Shown here: positions 15,862 to 22,871 of the stretch, one piece after another
Layout: every line of letters starts with the position of its first letter
How positions within the stretch are numbered: position 1 is the stretch's first letter
Origin: Parapedobacter pyrenivorans
GTDB taxonomy: Bacteria; Bacteroidota; Bacteroidia; Sphingobacteriales; Sphingobacteriaceae
Assembly: GCF_014636865.1 (NCBI RefSeq)
Contig: NZ_BMER01000001.1
Span: 2,934,919 to 2,998,918, forward strand
Reading direction: 5' to 3'
DNA: 64,000 bases
The notes under the pieces: generated by a model
The model's input: the letters and a program-made list of their open reading frames with translations, nothing else
Told to the model about the DNA's origin: nothing
The model's database searches: none
Program-made: the position numbers and the translations under genes

Positions 15862-16971
15862 ATGCAGCCAATTATACCTAGAAGCCCATGGTTTCATCGC
15901 GTGATTTTGCACAGTCGCTGGTGGCTACTCTATACGGCAGTGGTCTCCTCGCTCAACTTATTTGGCAGGCCAGTTCATTATGTTTTTGGTTACCTCATGG
16001 TCTGCTTGCTGATGGCTTTGACCTTTTATGCGCTACTGGTAATCCATTGGCATATCCGCAACAATTGGTTGAAAGCGGTAGGCTATCTGGTGGTAGCGGT
16101 GGCCATGCAATTGTTGTTGTTCGAGCTATTGAATGTTTGGCTGCCGAGTATCCACATTGAATTACAACGTCCTGTAAAAGCCATGACACTGCGTTCACTA
16201 TTCTTTGGTTTGAATATGTTTCTGGATGTTGCGCTAGGAGCCGTAGCTTATGCACTCCATCGAAAGGCAGTTAACGCACTGGAACAACAGCTCCAATTGG
16301 AACGGGCGTTGCATGCAAAGGAAGTCGAACGCTTAAACATGGAGGCGTTAGCGTTGCAACGTGAGTTGGAAAGGAGACGGGCAGAAAGTGCACAGTGGGT
16401 AACCGCGATGAATTCGCACGGTATTCGAAATGCTTACAATGCTATTTACCAATTGCTCTTAAAGAACGAAAAGATTGCAAACGGCTTTCTGGGCTTAAAA
16501 GCGATGCATGAATATGTGTTGGAAAATGCACCGGGCCAATCGGGAATGGTACCACTGAGACATGAAATAGAGATGCTACGAATATGGTCGAAGGTTTATG
16601 AACTGGGATACCAATCAAATAGCTCATTGGATATCGAGGTGGCGACTCGGCTGCCGCCGATCTCGGTGCCTTCATTCAGTTACATCGTCTTTCTGGAGAA
16701 TGCATACGAACTGGGAGATAACGGAAACGCCGAACATCCCGTTCAGATCAGAATCAATATCGTCAAACAGCATGTCCATTTCAGGATCCGGAATAAGAAA
16801 ATAACGAATAAAATGAAGAGCCGGTTTAAATCCGGTCGCCCATCAGGTTTGGGTATTAAAGGGGTACGACAGCGATTGGAATTGACCGATATTCCTTATA
16901 ACCTGGTAATTGAGGACCGCGACGACTTTTATACGGCTACTTTATCCATTGATTATACTAAACACATTTAA
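15862..16971 (+). CDS. LytS-type sensor histidine kinase
   Basis: The 369-residue protein has four hydrophobic segments in the first 130 residues, a coiled-coil linker (about 138-175) and a LytS-like kinase core. The expected N-P-H-F-L-F-N motif reads NSHGIRN, with the phosphoacceptor candidate at H186. The ATPase end is recognisable by SGLGIKGVRQRLELT. The N-box is weak (YIVFLENAYELGDNG). It is followed after one base by a LytTR response regulator, so the two form a pair. A multi-pass sensor of this kind fits detection of a small membrane-near ligand, possibly the product of the two upstream genes. The loss of the H-box proline and phenylalanines is unusual. Confidence 0.8.
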   Translation: MQPIIPRSPWFHRVILHSRWWLLYTAVVSSLNLFGRPVHYVFGYLMVCLLMALTFYALLVIHWHIRNNWLKAVGYLVVAVAMQLLLFELLNVWLPSIHIELQRPVKAMTLRSLFFGLNMFLDVALGAVAYALHRKAVNALEQQLQLERALHAKEVERLNMEALALQRELERRRAESAQWVTAMNSHGIRNAYNAIYQLLLKNEKIANGFLGLKAMHEYVLENAPGQSGMVPLRHEIEMLRIWSKVYELGYQSNSSLDIEVATRLPPISVPSFSYIVFLENAYELGDNGNAEHPVQIRINIVKQHVHFRIRNKKITNKMKSRFKSGRPSGLGIKGVRQRLELTDIPYNLVIEDRDDFYTATLSIDYTKHI

Positions 16972-16972
16972 T

Positions 16973-17764
16973 ATGGCTATCCTTCCTTATCCCCATCGTT
17001 TGCGGATTGTTGTTGTCGACGACCACCAATCCAGTATTGATGTAATTAATGCGCACGCCACCAAAATGGAAAACGTGTCGGTATCTTTGGCAACTACCGA
17101 TCCGTTTGAAGCGCTCCGTTTTATCCGACAGAACACCGTAGAAGCCGTTTTCCTCGACGTCCGGATGGATGTGATGGACGGATTGGAGTTCATTGAGCAA
17201 TTAGCTGATCCACCACCGATTGTACTGACCACAGCCTATGATGAATTTGCCCTGAAGGGCTATGAACTGGAGGTGGTGGACTACCTGTTGAAACCGATTG
17301 ATTTTGCCCAGTTTGCCAAAGCTATTCATCGCGTCGAAAAAAAGCTGTTTGGCGTAGCAGCACCAACAGTGCCGATTGAAGAACGAGCAGATTCCCGTGT
17401 TATTTTGCCGGTTGAGCATAAGATGATCATGGTGAATCTAACGGATATCCTTGCCTTGGCGGCCCGCCGGAACACAACCGAAGTACATGTCCTTGGTCAG
17501 TACCATTTCTTGGACAGGCATACGAGTAAAGTATCTCGAGAAGTGATGGACATGGTCGTCAATAGGCCGTTTGGCGAATTGGTAGATAGCTTGCCTTATC
17601 CACAGTTTGTACGGACACATCGTAGTTACGCAGTGGCGTTGGATATGATCGCCGAATTCAATGGAGGGTTTGTGAAGTTGTTCCATTTGCCGCAAAAATC
17701 GTTCTCGGTTTCGGAAACCTACCGCGAAGAAATCAAGAACTTATTGAGTAAAGAAAATCAATAG
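16973..17764 (+). CDS. LytTR-family response regulator
   Basis: The ATG at 16973 lies one base after the kinase stop and gives 263 residues; the frame remains open further upstream inside the kinase gene. The receiver domain (about 10-125) shows D16-D17, the phosphoacceptor D62 in FLDVRMDVMDG, T-T-A at the conserved threonine and the K in LLKPIDF. The LytTR DNA-binding domain covers about 155-260, with the usual VHVLGQYHFLDRHTSK, FVRTHRSYAV and a late SVSETYREEI. It should act with the upstream LytS-type kinase. A likely target is the 33-bp palindrome before the kinase gene, though LytTR proteins more often bind direct repeats. Confidence 0.9.
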   Translation: MAILPYPHRLRIVVVDDHQSSIDVINAHATKMENVSVSLATTDPFEALRFIRQNTVEAVFLDVRMDVMDGLEFIEQLADPPPIVLTTAYDEFALKGYELEVVDYLLKPIDFAQFAKAIHRVEKKLFGVAAPTVPIEERADSRVILPVEHKMIMVNLTDILALAARRNTTEVHVLGQYHFLDRHTSKVSREVMDMVVNRPFGELVDSLPYPQFVRTHRSYAVALDMIAEFNGGFVKLFHLPQKSFSVSETYREEIKNLLSKENQ

Positions 17765-17811
17765 TCCACATATGTTTAACATACTTTATTTAACGCTAAA
17801 AGGAGGCTCTT

Positions 17812-18114
17812 ATGGAAAACAACCCTTATTTATCTTACCCCAAAAAGGAAAGCGCGTTGGCGGAAGCTGTCGTAGCGCTACTTAACCAAATTGCAGAACT
17901 GCTCAAGCAGTTGCTGGCCGGTCTGGGCAATCCCGCTCGTCGCCATGGGCTGCTACGACCTGAAGAGGTAATGACCATGCTCTGCATTACCGACCGTACC
18001 CTGCGAAGGTATAATCAGCAAGGTATCCTCCGGCCCATCCGCTTTGGCGGCATGTACTTTTACCTGATGGATGAAATCATCGCATCGGGTAGAGGAGATG
18101 CTACCGCCGGATAG
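17812..18114 (+). CDS. Helix-turn-helix (excisionase/HTH_17-like) protein
   Basis: The 100-residue protein has an N-terminal amphipathic helix (about 12-38, LAEAVVALLNQIAELLKQLL) and a winged-helix DNA-binding domain of the MerR/excisionase type: LLRPEEVMTMLCITDRTLRR, YNQQGILRPIRFGGMYFYLMDEI. Proteins of this form in Bacteroidota are usually coded with mobile or repeated accessory genes. A strong AAGGAGG site precedes the ATG. A hairpin follows its stop, so it is probably transcribed alone. It may bind the 10-bp repeat array upstream of the next gene; that is a guess from position. Confidence 0.75.
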   Translation: MENNPYLSYPKKESALAEAVVALLNQIAELLKQLLAGLGNPARRHGLLRPEEVMTMLCITDRTLRRYNQQGILRPIRFGGMYFYLMDEIIASGRGDATAG

Positions 18115-18125
18115 CTGCCTTCGTT

Positions 18126-18159
18126 GCTTCCCGCCGTCCGCATCGAGGCGGCGGGAAGC
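18126..18159 (+). terminator. Perfect 11-bp hairpin
   Basis: GCTTCCCGCCG (18126-18136) pairs with CGGCGGGAAGC (18149-18159) around a 12-nt loop, 12 bp after the HTH gene stop. No T-tract follows, so termination is likely but not certain. Confidence 0.55.
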
Positions 18160-18360
18160 ACAGGTATCAATATCCGTTCCCACTTCGGTATTCGTTGCGA
18201 CTTCCCTTTGATCTTGGTTTGGTCTCGGTTATACCTCGCTTTGCGCAGACCAATACGAGTGCAATACGAGGTAGCTCGGAGTGCAGAAGGAGCTCCCAAG
18301 CAACTCGTTATCTTTTCGCTTTCCAGTCTGGTACCCTGCACGGTTAGTCATCGTGTTGCC

Positions 18361-18420
18361 CGGCTAAACCCGGCTAAATCCGGCCAATGGTGGCCAATTC
18401 CGGTCAACTGCGGACAGCTG
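18361..18420. repeat. Six tandem 10-bp degenerate repeats
   Basis: Six units of exactly 10 bp follow each other: cggctaaacc, cggctaaatc, cggccaatgg, tggccaattc, cggtcaactg, cggacagctg. The shared core is CGG(c/t)(c/t)AA. About 100 bp upstream a 9-mer CAATACGAG occurs twice with an 11-bp period (18251-18259 and 18262-18270). The phase of one helical turn places every unit on the same face of the DNA, which suggests a protein-binding array 107 bp upstream of the first DUF6266 gene. The rest of 18160-18526 shows no gene. Confidence 0.6.
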
Positions 18421-18526
18421 TTATTTTATTCTTTTTCAGGTGTTTATGTTTGCGTCGTCAGCGTTGGGCTACCAAAGGGTAGGACGCTGGCGATATGAAT
18501 TTTTACACTTAAAAAAGGAGGACATT

Positions 18527-19165
18527 ATGGCAAAATTCATAAACGGTGCAATAGGCACTTTTTCGGGAAAAGTGGGAAGCATAATCGGCAGCAGCTGGCG
18601 CAACATCCACTACATGCGTGGTCTGCCGAAGAAACGCACGAAGCCGTTTTCGGAGGCGCAATTGGCACAGCAACAGCGTTTCGGGCTGATGGGTAAGTTC
18701 CTACTCCCACTCAAGGGGTTGTTTGAGATCGGCTTGGCCAACTTGGACGACGGCGAGGCTACGCTCTTCAACCAGGCGATGGGAATGAACCTGCCGGCCG
18801 TGACGGGCAGCTACCCGGAGTTTACCATCGACTACGGCAAGGTGCAATTCAGCAAGGGTGGATTGTTGAAGCCGCGGGGCGTAACGCTCACCGCCGGTGC
18901 GCAGGAGGTGACGGTAGCGTGGCGACCGGGGGTAACACCATTCAACGGCCACGCGGACGATGACGTGTACTTGCTGTTGTATGACCGCGAGCTGGAGGTG
19001 TTTTACACCACGGATGAGGTGGTGCAGCGCTCGGTTGGCGAGGCGGTCGTTCCCATAGATGACGACACGGTGGGGCATGATGCGGAGGTATGGCTGTTTT
19101 GCGTGAGCCGCGACGGTGCTTCGATATCGGAAACGGTGTATGGAGGTTCGGTATTGTGGGCGTAG
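18527..19165 (+). CDS. DUF6266 family protein (copy 1)
   Basis: The ATG at 18527 follows a strong AAAGGAGG site and gives 212 residues. The N-terminus MAKFINGAIGTFSGKVGSII then WRNIHYMRGLPKKRTKP, and the FGLMGKFLLPLKGLFEIGL block are the hallmark of DUF6266, a Bacteroidota-specific family of unknown function. The C-terminal half is beta-rich. No signal peptide is present. Together with the next gene it forms a tandem pair. The family often occurs in multiple copies per genome; a phage-structural or surface-layer-like origin has been suspected from its shape, but nothing in this sequence proves it. Confidence 0.82.
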   Translation: MAKFINGAIGTFSGKVGSIIGSSWRNIHYMRGLPKKRTKPFSEAQLAQQQRFGLMGKFLLPLKGLFEIGLANLDDGEATLFNQAMGMNLPAVTGSYPEFTIDYGKVQFSKGGLLKPRGVTLTAGAQEVTVAWRPGVTPFNGHADDDVYLLLYDRELEVFYTTDEVVQRSVGEAVVPIDDDTVGHDAEVWLFCVSRDGASISETVYGGSVLWA

Positions 19166-19233
19166 CTCGTGCTGCGACTAAAGTTTGACATGGACCGGGG
19201 CCTTGTGCCCCGGTTCATTAAAAAGGAGAGATC

Positions 19234-19869
19234 ATGGCAAAATTAACTGACTTGTTGGCGTTTTCGGGCGCTGTTGGCGATATGGTGGGTTGTAAGGGGC
19301 CGCACGGGTTTTACATCCGGAGCCGCCCACGGAAATCGCACAAAGAACCCACTGCAAGGCAATTGGAAGTGCGTGCGCGATTGGCATTGGTGATGGGCTT
19401 TTTAAAGCCACTCAAAGCGGTTATTCATCTGGGCTTTTCGGCCACCAATACCACAAGGACCAAGATGTCGGCAATGAATGCTGCGGCCTCGCATGTGCTC
19501 AACCATGCAATTGCTGGTGAATATCCCGACCTGCAGATCGAGCCTGAAGAGGTGCGGTTGAGCCGAGGCATGTTACAGGGTTTGGCAGACGTGGGAATCG
19601 GGATGTTGGGTACTTCGGTGGATGTGACCTGGTCGACCGAGCCGCCTCAATTCATCGGCTATCCGGACGACCGCGTAACGATCGTGGTTTATCATCCGGC
19701 GGAAAAGACCGTAATGGTTGGAAAGGTATCACGGGACGCGGGAGCGGTGTCGGTGGATGTCTCGGATGAACCGACCGGCAGTGAGCTGCTGGTGTACGCC
19801 TGCGTGTCGGATCGCGACAGGAAAGAGTTTTCGAATAGCCAGTTTTTGGGGAGAATTACCTATGAATGA
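19234..19869 (+). CDS. DUF6266 family protein (copy 2)
   Basis: This 211-residue paralogue of the preceding protein keeps the family plan: a short N-terminal glycine-rich segment (DLLAFSGAVGDMVGCKG, then GFYIRSRP), an Arg-rich linker, the ALVMGFLKPLKAVIHLGF block and a beta-rich C-terminal half. Identity with copy 1 is low, so the duplication is old or the copies came separately. It is preceded by an AAAAGGAGAG site and overlaps the DUF5675 gene as ATGAATGA, so those two are translated together. Confidence 0.8.
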   Translation: MAKLTDLLAFSGAVGDMVGCKGPHGFYIRSRPRKSHKEPTARQLEVRARLALVMGFLKPLKAVIHLGFSATNTTRTKMSAMNAAASHVLNHAIAGEYPDLQIEPEEVRLSRGMLQGLADVGIGMLGTSVDVTWSTEPPQFIGYPDDRVTIVVYHPAEKTVMVGKVSRDAGAVSVDVSDEPTGSELLVYACVSDRDRKEFSNSQFLGRITYE

Positions 19870-20320
19870 ACGACAAAGAATAAAAATAATCCGCGTGGCG
19901 CAGGGGAAGAACAGTACCCTGAGCCACCTCTATATCGGCAGCTTTTTCTGTTGCTACCTGCTGGAAGACAGCATCCGAACGGAGAAAATCCAGGGCCTTA
20001 CCTGCATCCCGGAGGGGGAGTATGGGCTTTCGCTCAATCCCTGGGCGGGCATGAACGCACGCTATGCGCCCAAATACCCCAAGCTGCACCAAGGCATGGT
20101 GGAGATCATCGAGATACCAAACTACAGCTTGGTGTTCATCCACATCGGCAATTACCATACGCAGACGGCAGGCTGCCCGCTCACGGGATCGTACTGGCAA
20201 CTGCTGGATGGCGACTACCAGGTGCTGCACTCCGCCGCAGCGTATAAGTACGTGTACCCGTTGCTGGTGGAGCAGATTGGGCTGGGTAATGATCGGGTAA
20301 TGGTAGAGAATCGGTTTTAG
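19862..20320 (+). CDS. DUF5675 family protein
   Basis: The start ATG at 19862 overlaps the previous stop by 8 bp and gives 152 residues; an upstream in-frame ATG at 19718 lies inside the DUF6266 gene. The pattern PEGEYGLSLNPW, FIHIGNYHTQTAGCPLTGSY fits DUF5675, a small family common near phage lysis and tail genes. H94 and C105 in HIGN-x7-GCP recall the H...GC catalytic pair of L,D-transpeptidases, which might mean a peptidoglycan-related activity; this is my inference. The gene's stop codon lies inside the left arm of a long inverted repeat. Confidence 0.75.
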   Translation: MNERQRIKIIRVAQGKNSTLSHLYIGSFFCCYLLEDSIRTEKIQGLTCIPEGEYGLSLNPWAGMNARYAPKYPKLHQGMVEIIEIPNYSLVFIHIGNYHTQTAGCPLTGSYWQLLDGDYQVLHSAAAYKYVYPLLVEQIGLGNDRVMVENRF

Positions 20321-20395
20321 CCTGCTGCTCACCAACTGGATCTCCGGCGCTATGCTTGGATCTCCTAGGTTGGCTCTGCAGCAGGCTAAAACCGA
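20311..20395. repeat. Long inverted repeat with 18-bp perfect arms
   Basis: TCGGTTTTAGCCTGCTGC (20311-20328) pairs exactly with its complement at 20378-20395. An inner CCAAC/GTTGG pair (20332-20336/20369-20373) extends the stem, and the loop side holds TGGATCTCC twice. The left arm includes the last codons of the DUF5675 gene. It may terminate transcription, but no T-tract follows, so a recombination or transposition structure is possible. Confidence 0.7.
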
Positions 20396-20432
20396 ATGGG
20401 GCAGGGGTATGGGGGCTTTCGCAACCCATCCA

Positions 20433-20509
20433 GCTGCTTAGCAAGCCCGTAAGGAACCTAGTGGCGTGAGCAGAGCGAGCGTTACAGTTCCGTTGGGCTT
20501 GCTAACAGC
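20433..20509. repeat. Second long hairpin with 11-bp perfect arms
   Basis: TTAGCAAGCCC (20438-20448) pairs with GGGCTTGCTAA (20495-20505). Outer GCTG/CAGC (20433-20436/20506-20509) and inner GGAAC/GTTCC (20453-20457/20487-20491) continue the stem with small bulges. Two such structures back to back, 37 bp apart, are unusual for simple termination. Confidence 0.6.
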
Positions 20510-20579
20510 ACCCCACGTTACAGTTGCGGCGCGCGTCCAAAGTGCCTCCACATTTAATAGATCACAAAAAAGCTAAAAA

Positions 20580-20804
20580 ATGAACGTAAACAAAGAAACC
20601 GTTGGGCTTCCCGAAGCGGAGAAGCCGACACTATACGACAGGATCAAAGAAACGCTGGCGATGGCCAGTCAATTGATTATTGCTGCGCCACTGAAGCTGC
20701 CGCCCAAGGTAGTCGTGGTAGCCAAATATGTAGCGCTGGCACTTGGTGTATTGGAAGCCGTGGAAAGTGCTGCAAAAAAAGGGGACGACGATGATGAAGA
20801 CTAA
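20580..20804 (+). CDS. Small protein, 74 aa, with amphipathic helices and acidic tail
   Basis: The protein has a polar N-terminus, a hydrophobic stretch (MASQLIIAAPLKLPPKVVVVAKYVALALGV, about residues 28-60) and a strikingly acidic end after KKG (DDDDED). It overlaps the next small gene by 14 bp. I do not know the family. The hydrophobic segment and coupling to a two-TM protein suggest a membrane-associated partner. A related DNA fragment (IAAPLKL region) survives at 38.39 kb. Confidence 0.55.
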   Translation: MNVNKETVGLPEAEKPTLYDRIKETLAMASQLIIAAPLKLPPKVVVVAKYVALALGVLEAVESAAKKGDDDDED

Positions 20805-20967
20805 CCACCAGCTCGGCATCGGCACCACCGGCGGAACGCTGCTGGGCATCATCGGCCAACTGGGCATGCACGATATGTTGCGCACAGCACTGCTCGCCGC
20901 CATCGGTGCCGTGGTGAGCTTTGCCGTGACGTGGCTGCTGCAACGCCTGTGGCGGAGACGCCACTAA
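20791..20967 (+). CDS. Small two-TM protein, holin-like
   Basis: Starting at the ATG at 20791 the protein has 58 residues: a short polar N-terminus, a glycine-rich hydrophobic segment (GIGTTGGTLLGIIGQLGM), a second membrane helix (ALLAAIGAVVSFAVTWLLQRL) and a basic WRRRH end. This is the size and charge layout of small phage holins, although many other small membrane proteins look alike. It closes the DUF6266/DUF5675 cassette, and a DUF5675 protein upstream would suit a lysis pair. A terminator hairpin follows. Confidence 0.55.
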   Translation: MMKTNHQLGIGTTGGTLLGIIGQLGMHDMLRTALLAAIGAVVSFAVTWLLQRLWRRRH

Positions 20968-20985
20968 TCGACTGAGGTTTCCTTC

Positions 20986-21038
20986 AAGCGTGAAGAGACT
21001 GCCTACGGGTGGTCCCTTTACGCTTTTTCTGTTTTTTT
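20986..21038 (+). terminator. Intrinsic terminator after the holin-like gene
   Basis: AAGCGT-G-AAG (20986-20995) pairs with CTT-T-ACGCTT (21016-21025), extended by GAC/GTC inside the loop. T-runs at 21024-21028 and 21032-21038 follow. It ends the cassette before the polysaccharide locus. Confidence 0.75.
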
Positions 21039-21087
21039 GGACGATCAGAAGTGGGCCAAACGTGGCTGTTGCCCTCCTTGTTCCGGC

Positions 21088-21150
21088 AAATAGTGTATCA
21101 ACCTGAGCAAATCTCGTGCACGCTTTCGGACTTCCGGCAATCTATATTTG
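21088..21150 (+). promoter_or_regulatory. Promoter region of the symporter gene with shared regulator motif
   Basis: A perfect -7 box TATATTTG lies at 21143-21150, 38 bp before the ATG; no clear -33 TTG is found. The 13-mer AAATAGTGTATCA at 21088-21100 recurs exactly at 25581-25593 upstream of the SDR genes. CAACCTG and CAGGTTG-type elements occur near both copies, so an AraC-type regulator site is likely. Confidence 0.5.
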
Positions 21151-21188
21151 CAACCTGTTGCATTTGCCAATTAATTGAATAAGCCGAA

Positions 21189-22859
21189 ATGAATAGGTTA
21201 ACCACGGGAGATTACGTTGTTTTTATTTGCTATTTTATCATCGTTGCCGGATACGGCCTGTGGGTGTATTTCCGAAAAAAAACTGCCGAGATTTCGACCA
21301 CGGAATACTTCCTGGCGGAGGGAAAACTTACGTGGTGGGCCATAGGTGCGTCGTTGATTGCTTCTAACATTTCCGCGGAACAGTTTATCGGCATGAGCGG
21401 CTCCGGTTTTCAGATGGGATTGGCCATCGCATCTTACGAGTGGATGTCGGCGCTGACGCTGATTGTGGTCGCCGTTTTCTTCATCCCGGTCTACCTGAAG
21501 AACAAGATTTTCACCATGCCCCAGTTTCTAAGCCAACGGTATAACGATACGGTAGGCTTGATCATGGCGGTGTTCTGGCTGCTGCTGTATGTAGTCGTTA
21601 ACCTCACGTCTATCCTGTTTCTGGGCGCGTTGGCCATCAATAGCATATCCGGGTTAGACCTGACCACCTGTATGTATTTTTTGGCGGTATTTGCCATTGT
21701 GATTACATTGGGCGGAATGAAAGTCATCGGTTATACCGATGTAATACAAGTCGGTATTCTCGTGCTAGGAGGCCTAGCCACTACCTACTTGGCGCTTGAT
21801 TTGGTAGCCGATCATTTCGGTTCTTCGGGTGTATTACAGGGGTTTAAGCTGATGACGGAGCACGCAGACAGTCATTTTGAAATGATATTGCACCGCGATA
21901 ATCCCCACTATTTTGATTTGCCGGGTCTGAGTGTCATCCTGGGCGGCTTATGGATCGCCAACCTCAATTACTGGGGATGCAATCAGTATATCACGCAGCG
22001 GGCATTGGGTGCCGATTTGAAAACGGCGCGCCGGGGGATCCTGTTTGCTGCCTTCTTGAAATTGCTGATGCCCTTGATCGTGGTGCTGCCGGGTATTGCG
22101 GGATACGTATTGTACCAGCAGGGAAACTTCCAACAGGAAATGCTTGCCGATGGCTCGCTGAATCCCGATCGAGCCTATCCCGTATTATTGAACCTATTGC
22201 CTCCAGGCCTCAAAGGACTTTCGTTTGCGGCGCTTACCGCAGCAGTCGTTGCCTCCCTAGCGGGTAAGGCCAATAGCATCGCAACCATTTTTACGCTGGA
22301 TATCTACAAAAGGCTTTCGGGCAGGCAGGTTTCCGAACGGAAAATGGTGCATGTGGGGAAGTGGACCGTTGTCGTTTCGATGTTGGTCGCTGTGGTGATT
22401 GCCCCATTTTTGGGAATCGATAAGAAGGGCGGTTTCCAGTACATCCAGGAATATACAGGTTTCGTTTCCCCGGGGATTTTCGCGATGTTCATCCTCGGGT
22501 TTTTCTGGAAAGGCACCACATCTAATGCAGCATTGTTTGCGACGATCGGGGGATTTGCGCTTTCAGTATGGCTCAAGTTTTCCCCGAATTGGGTGAGCTG
22601 GTCGTTTCTCGAACCCATCGGATTCGCAAAGCTGAACGCTTCCGGGCAGTTCGAAATACCTTTTTTAGACCGGATGAGCATTGTTTTCGTGTTATGCGTT
22701 ATCGGGATGTGGGGCATTAGCCTGTGGGATCGGCATCGGGGCATACAGGCAAAAGGGTTGGAGGTAGACCGGCGGATGTTTGGCGTGGACCGTGGTTTTG
22801 CGGCGGGTGCGTTATTGGTCTGCGGTATACTGGTGGCTTTATATATGATGTTTTGGTAA
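21189..22859 (+). CDS. Sodium:solute symporter (SSS family), probable sugar transporter
   Basis: The 556-residue inner-membrane protein has about 14 hydrophobic segments. The start of the SSS family is visible: TTEYFLAEGKLTWWAIGASL, then IASNISAEQFIGMSGSGFQMGLAIASYEW, close to the vSGLT-like sodium/galactose branch. Later NYWGCNQYITQRALGA and FAALTAAVVASLAGKANSIATIFTLDIY carry the usual sodium-site helices. It is first in a plus-strand pair with the sugar-acid dehydratase 12 bp downstream, so it probably imports a monosaccharide released by the locus. Which sugar cannot be told from sequence. Confidence 0.93.
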   Translation: MNRLTTGDYVVFICYFIIVAGYGLWVYFRKKTAEISTTEYFLAEGKLTWWAIGASLIASNISAEQFIGMSGSGFQMGLAIASYEWMSALTLIVVAVFFIPVYLKNKIFTMPQFLSQRYNDTVGLIMAVFWLLLYVVVNLTSILFLGALAINSISGLDLTTCMYFLAVFAIVITLGGMKVIGYTDVIQVGILVLGGLATTYLALDLVADHFGSSGVLQGFKLMTEHADSHFEMILHRDNPHYFDLPGLSVILGGLWIANLNYWGCNQYITQRALGADLKTARRGILFAAFLKLLMPLIVVLPGIAGYVLYQQGNFQQEMLADGSLNPDRAYPVLLNLLPPGLKGLSFAALTAAVVASLAGKANSIATIFTLDIYKRLSGRQVSERKMVHVGKWTVVVSMLVAVVIAPFLGIDKKGGFQYIQEYTGFVSPGIFAMFILGFFWKGTTSNAALFATIGGFALSVWLKFSPNWVSWSFLEPIGFAKLNASGQFEIPFLDRMSIVFVLCVIGMWGISLWDRHRGIQAKGLEVDRRMFGVDRGFAAGALLVCGILVALYMMFW

Positions 22860-22871
22860 AAATAATTGATA

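Noticed and set aside
18361..18420. CRISPR array
   Set aside because: Units are 10 bp, degenerate and without spacers; no cas gene is present.
20433..20509. Integron attC site
   Set aside because: The hairpin lacks the GTTRRRY/RYYYAAC core sites and no integrase or cassette array is nearby.
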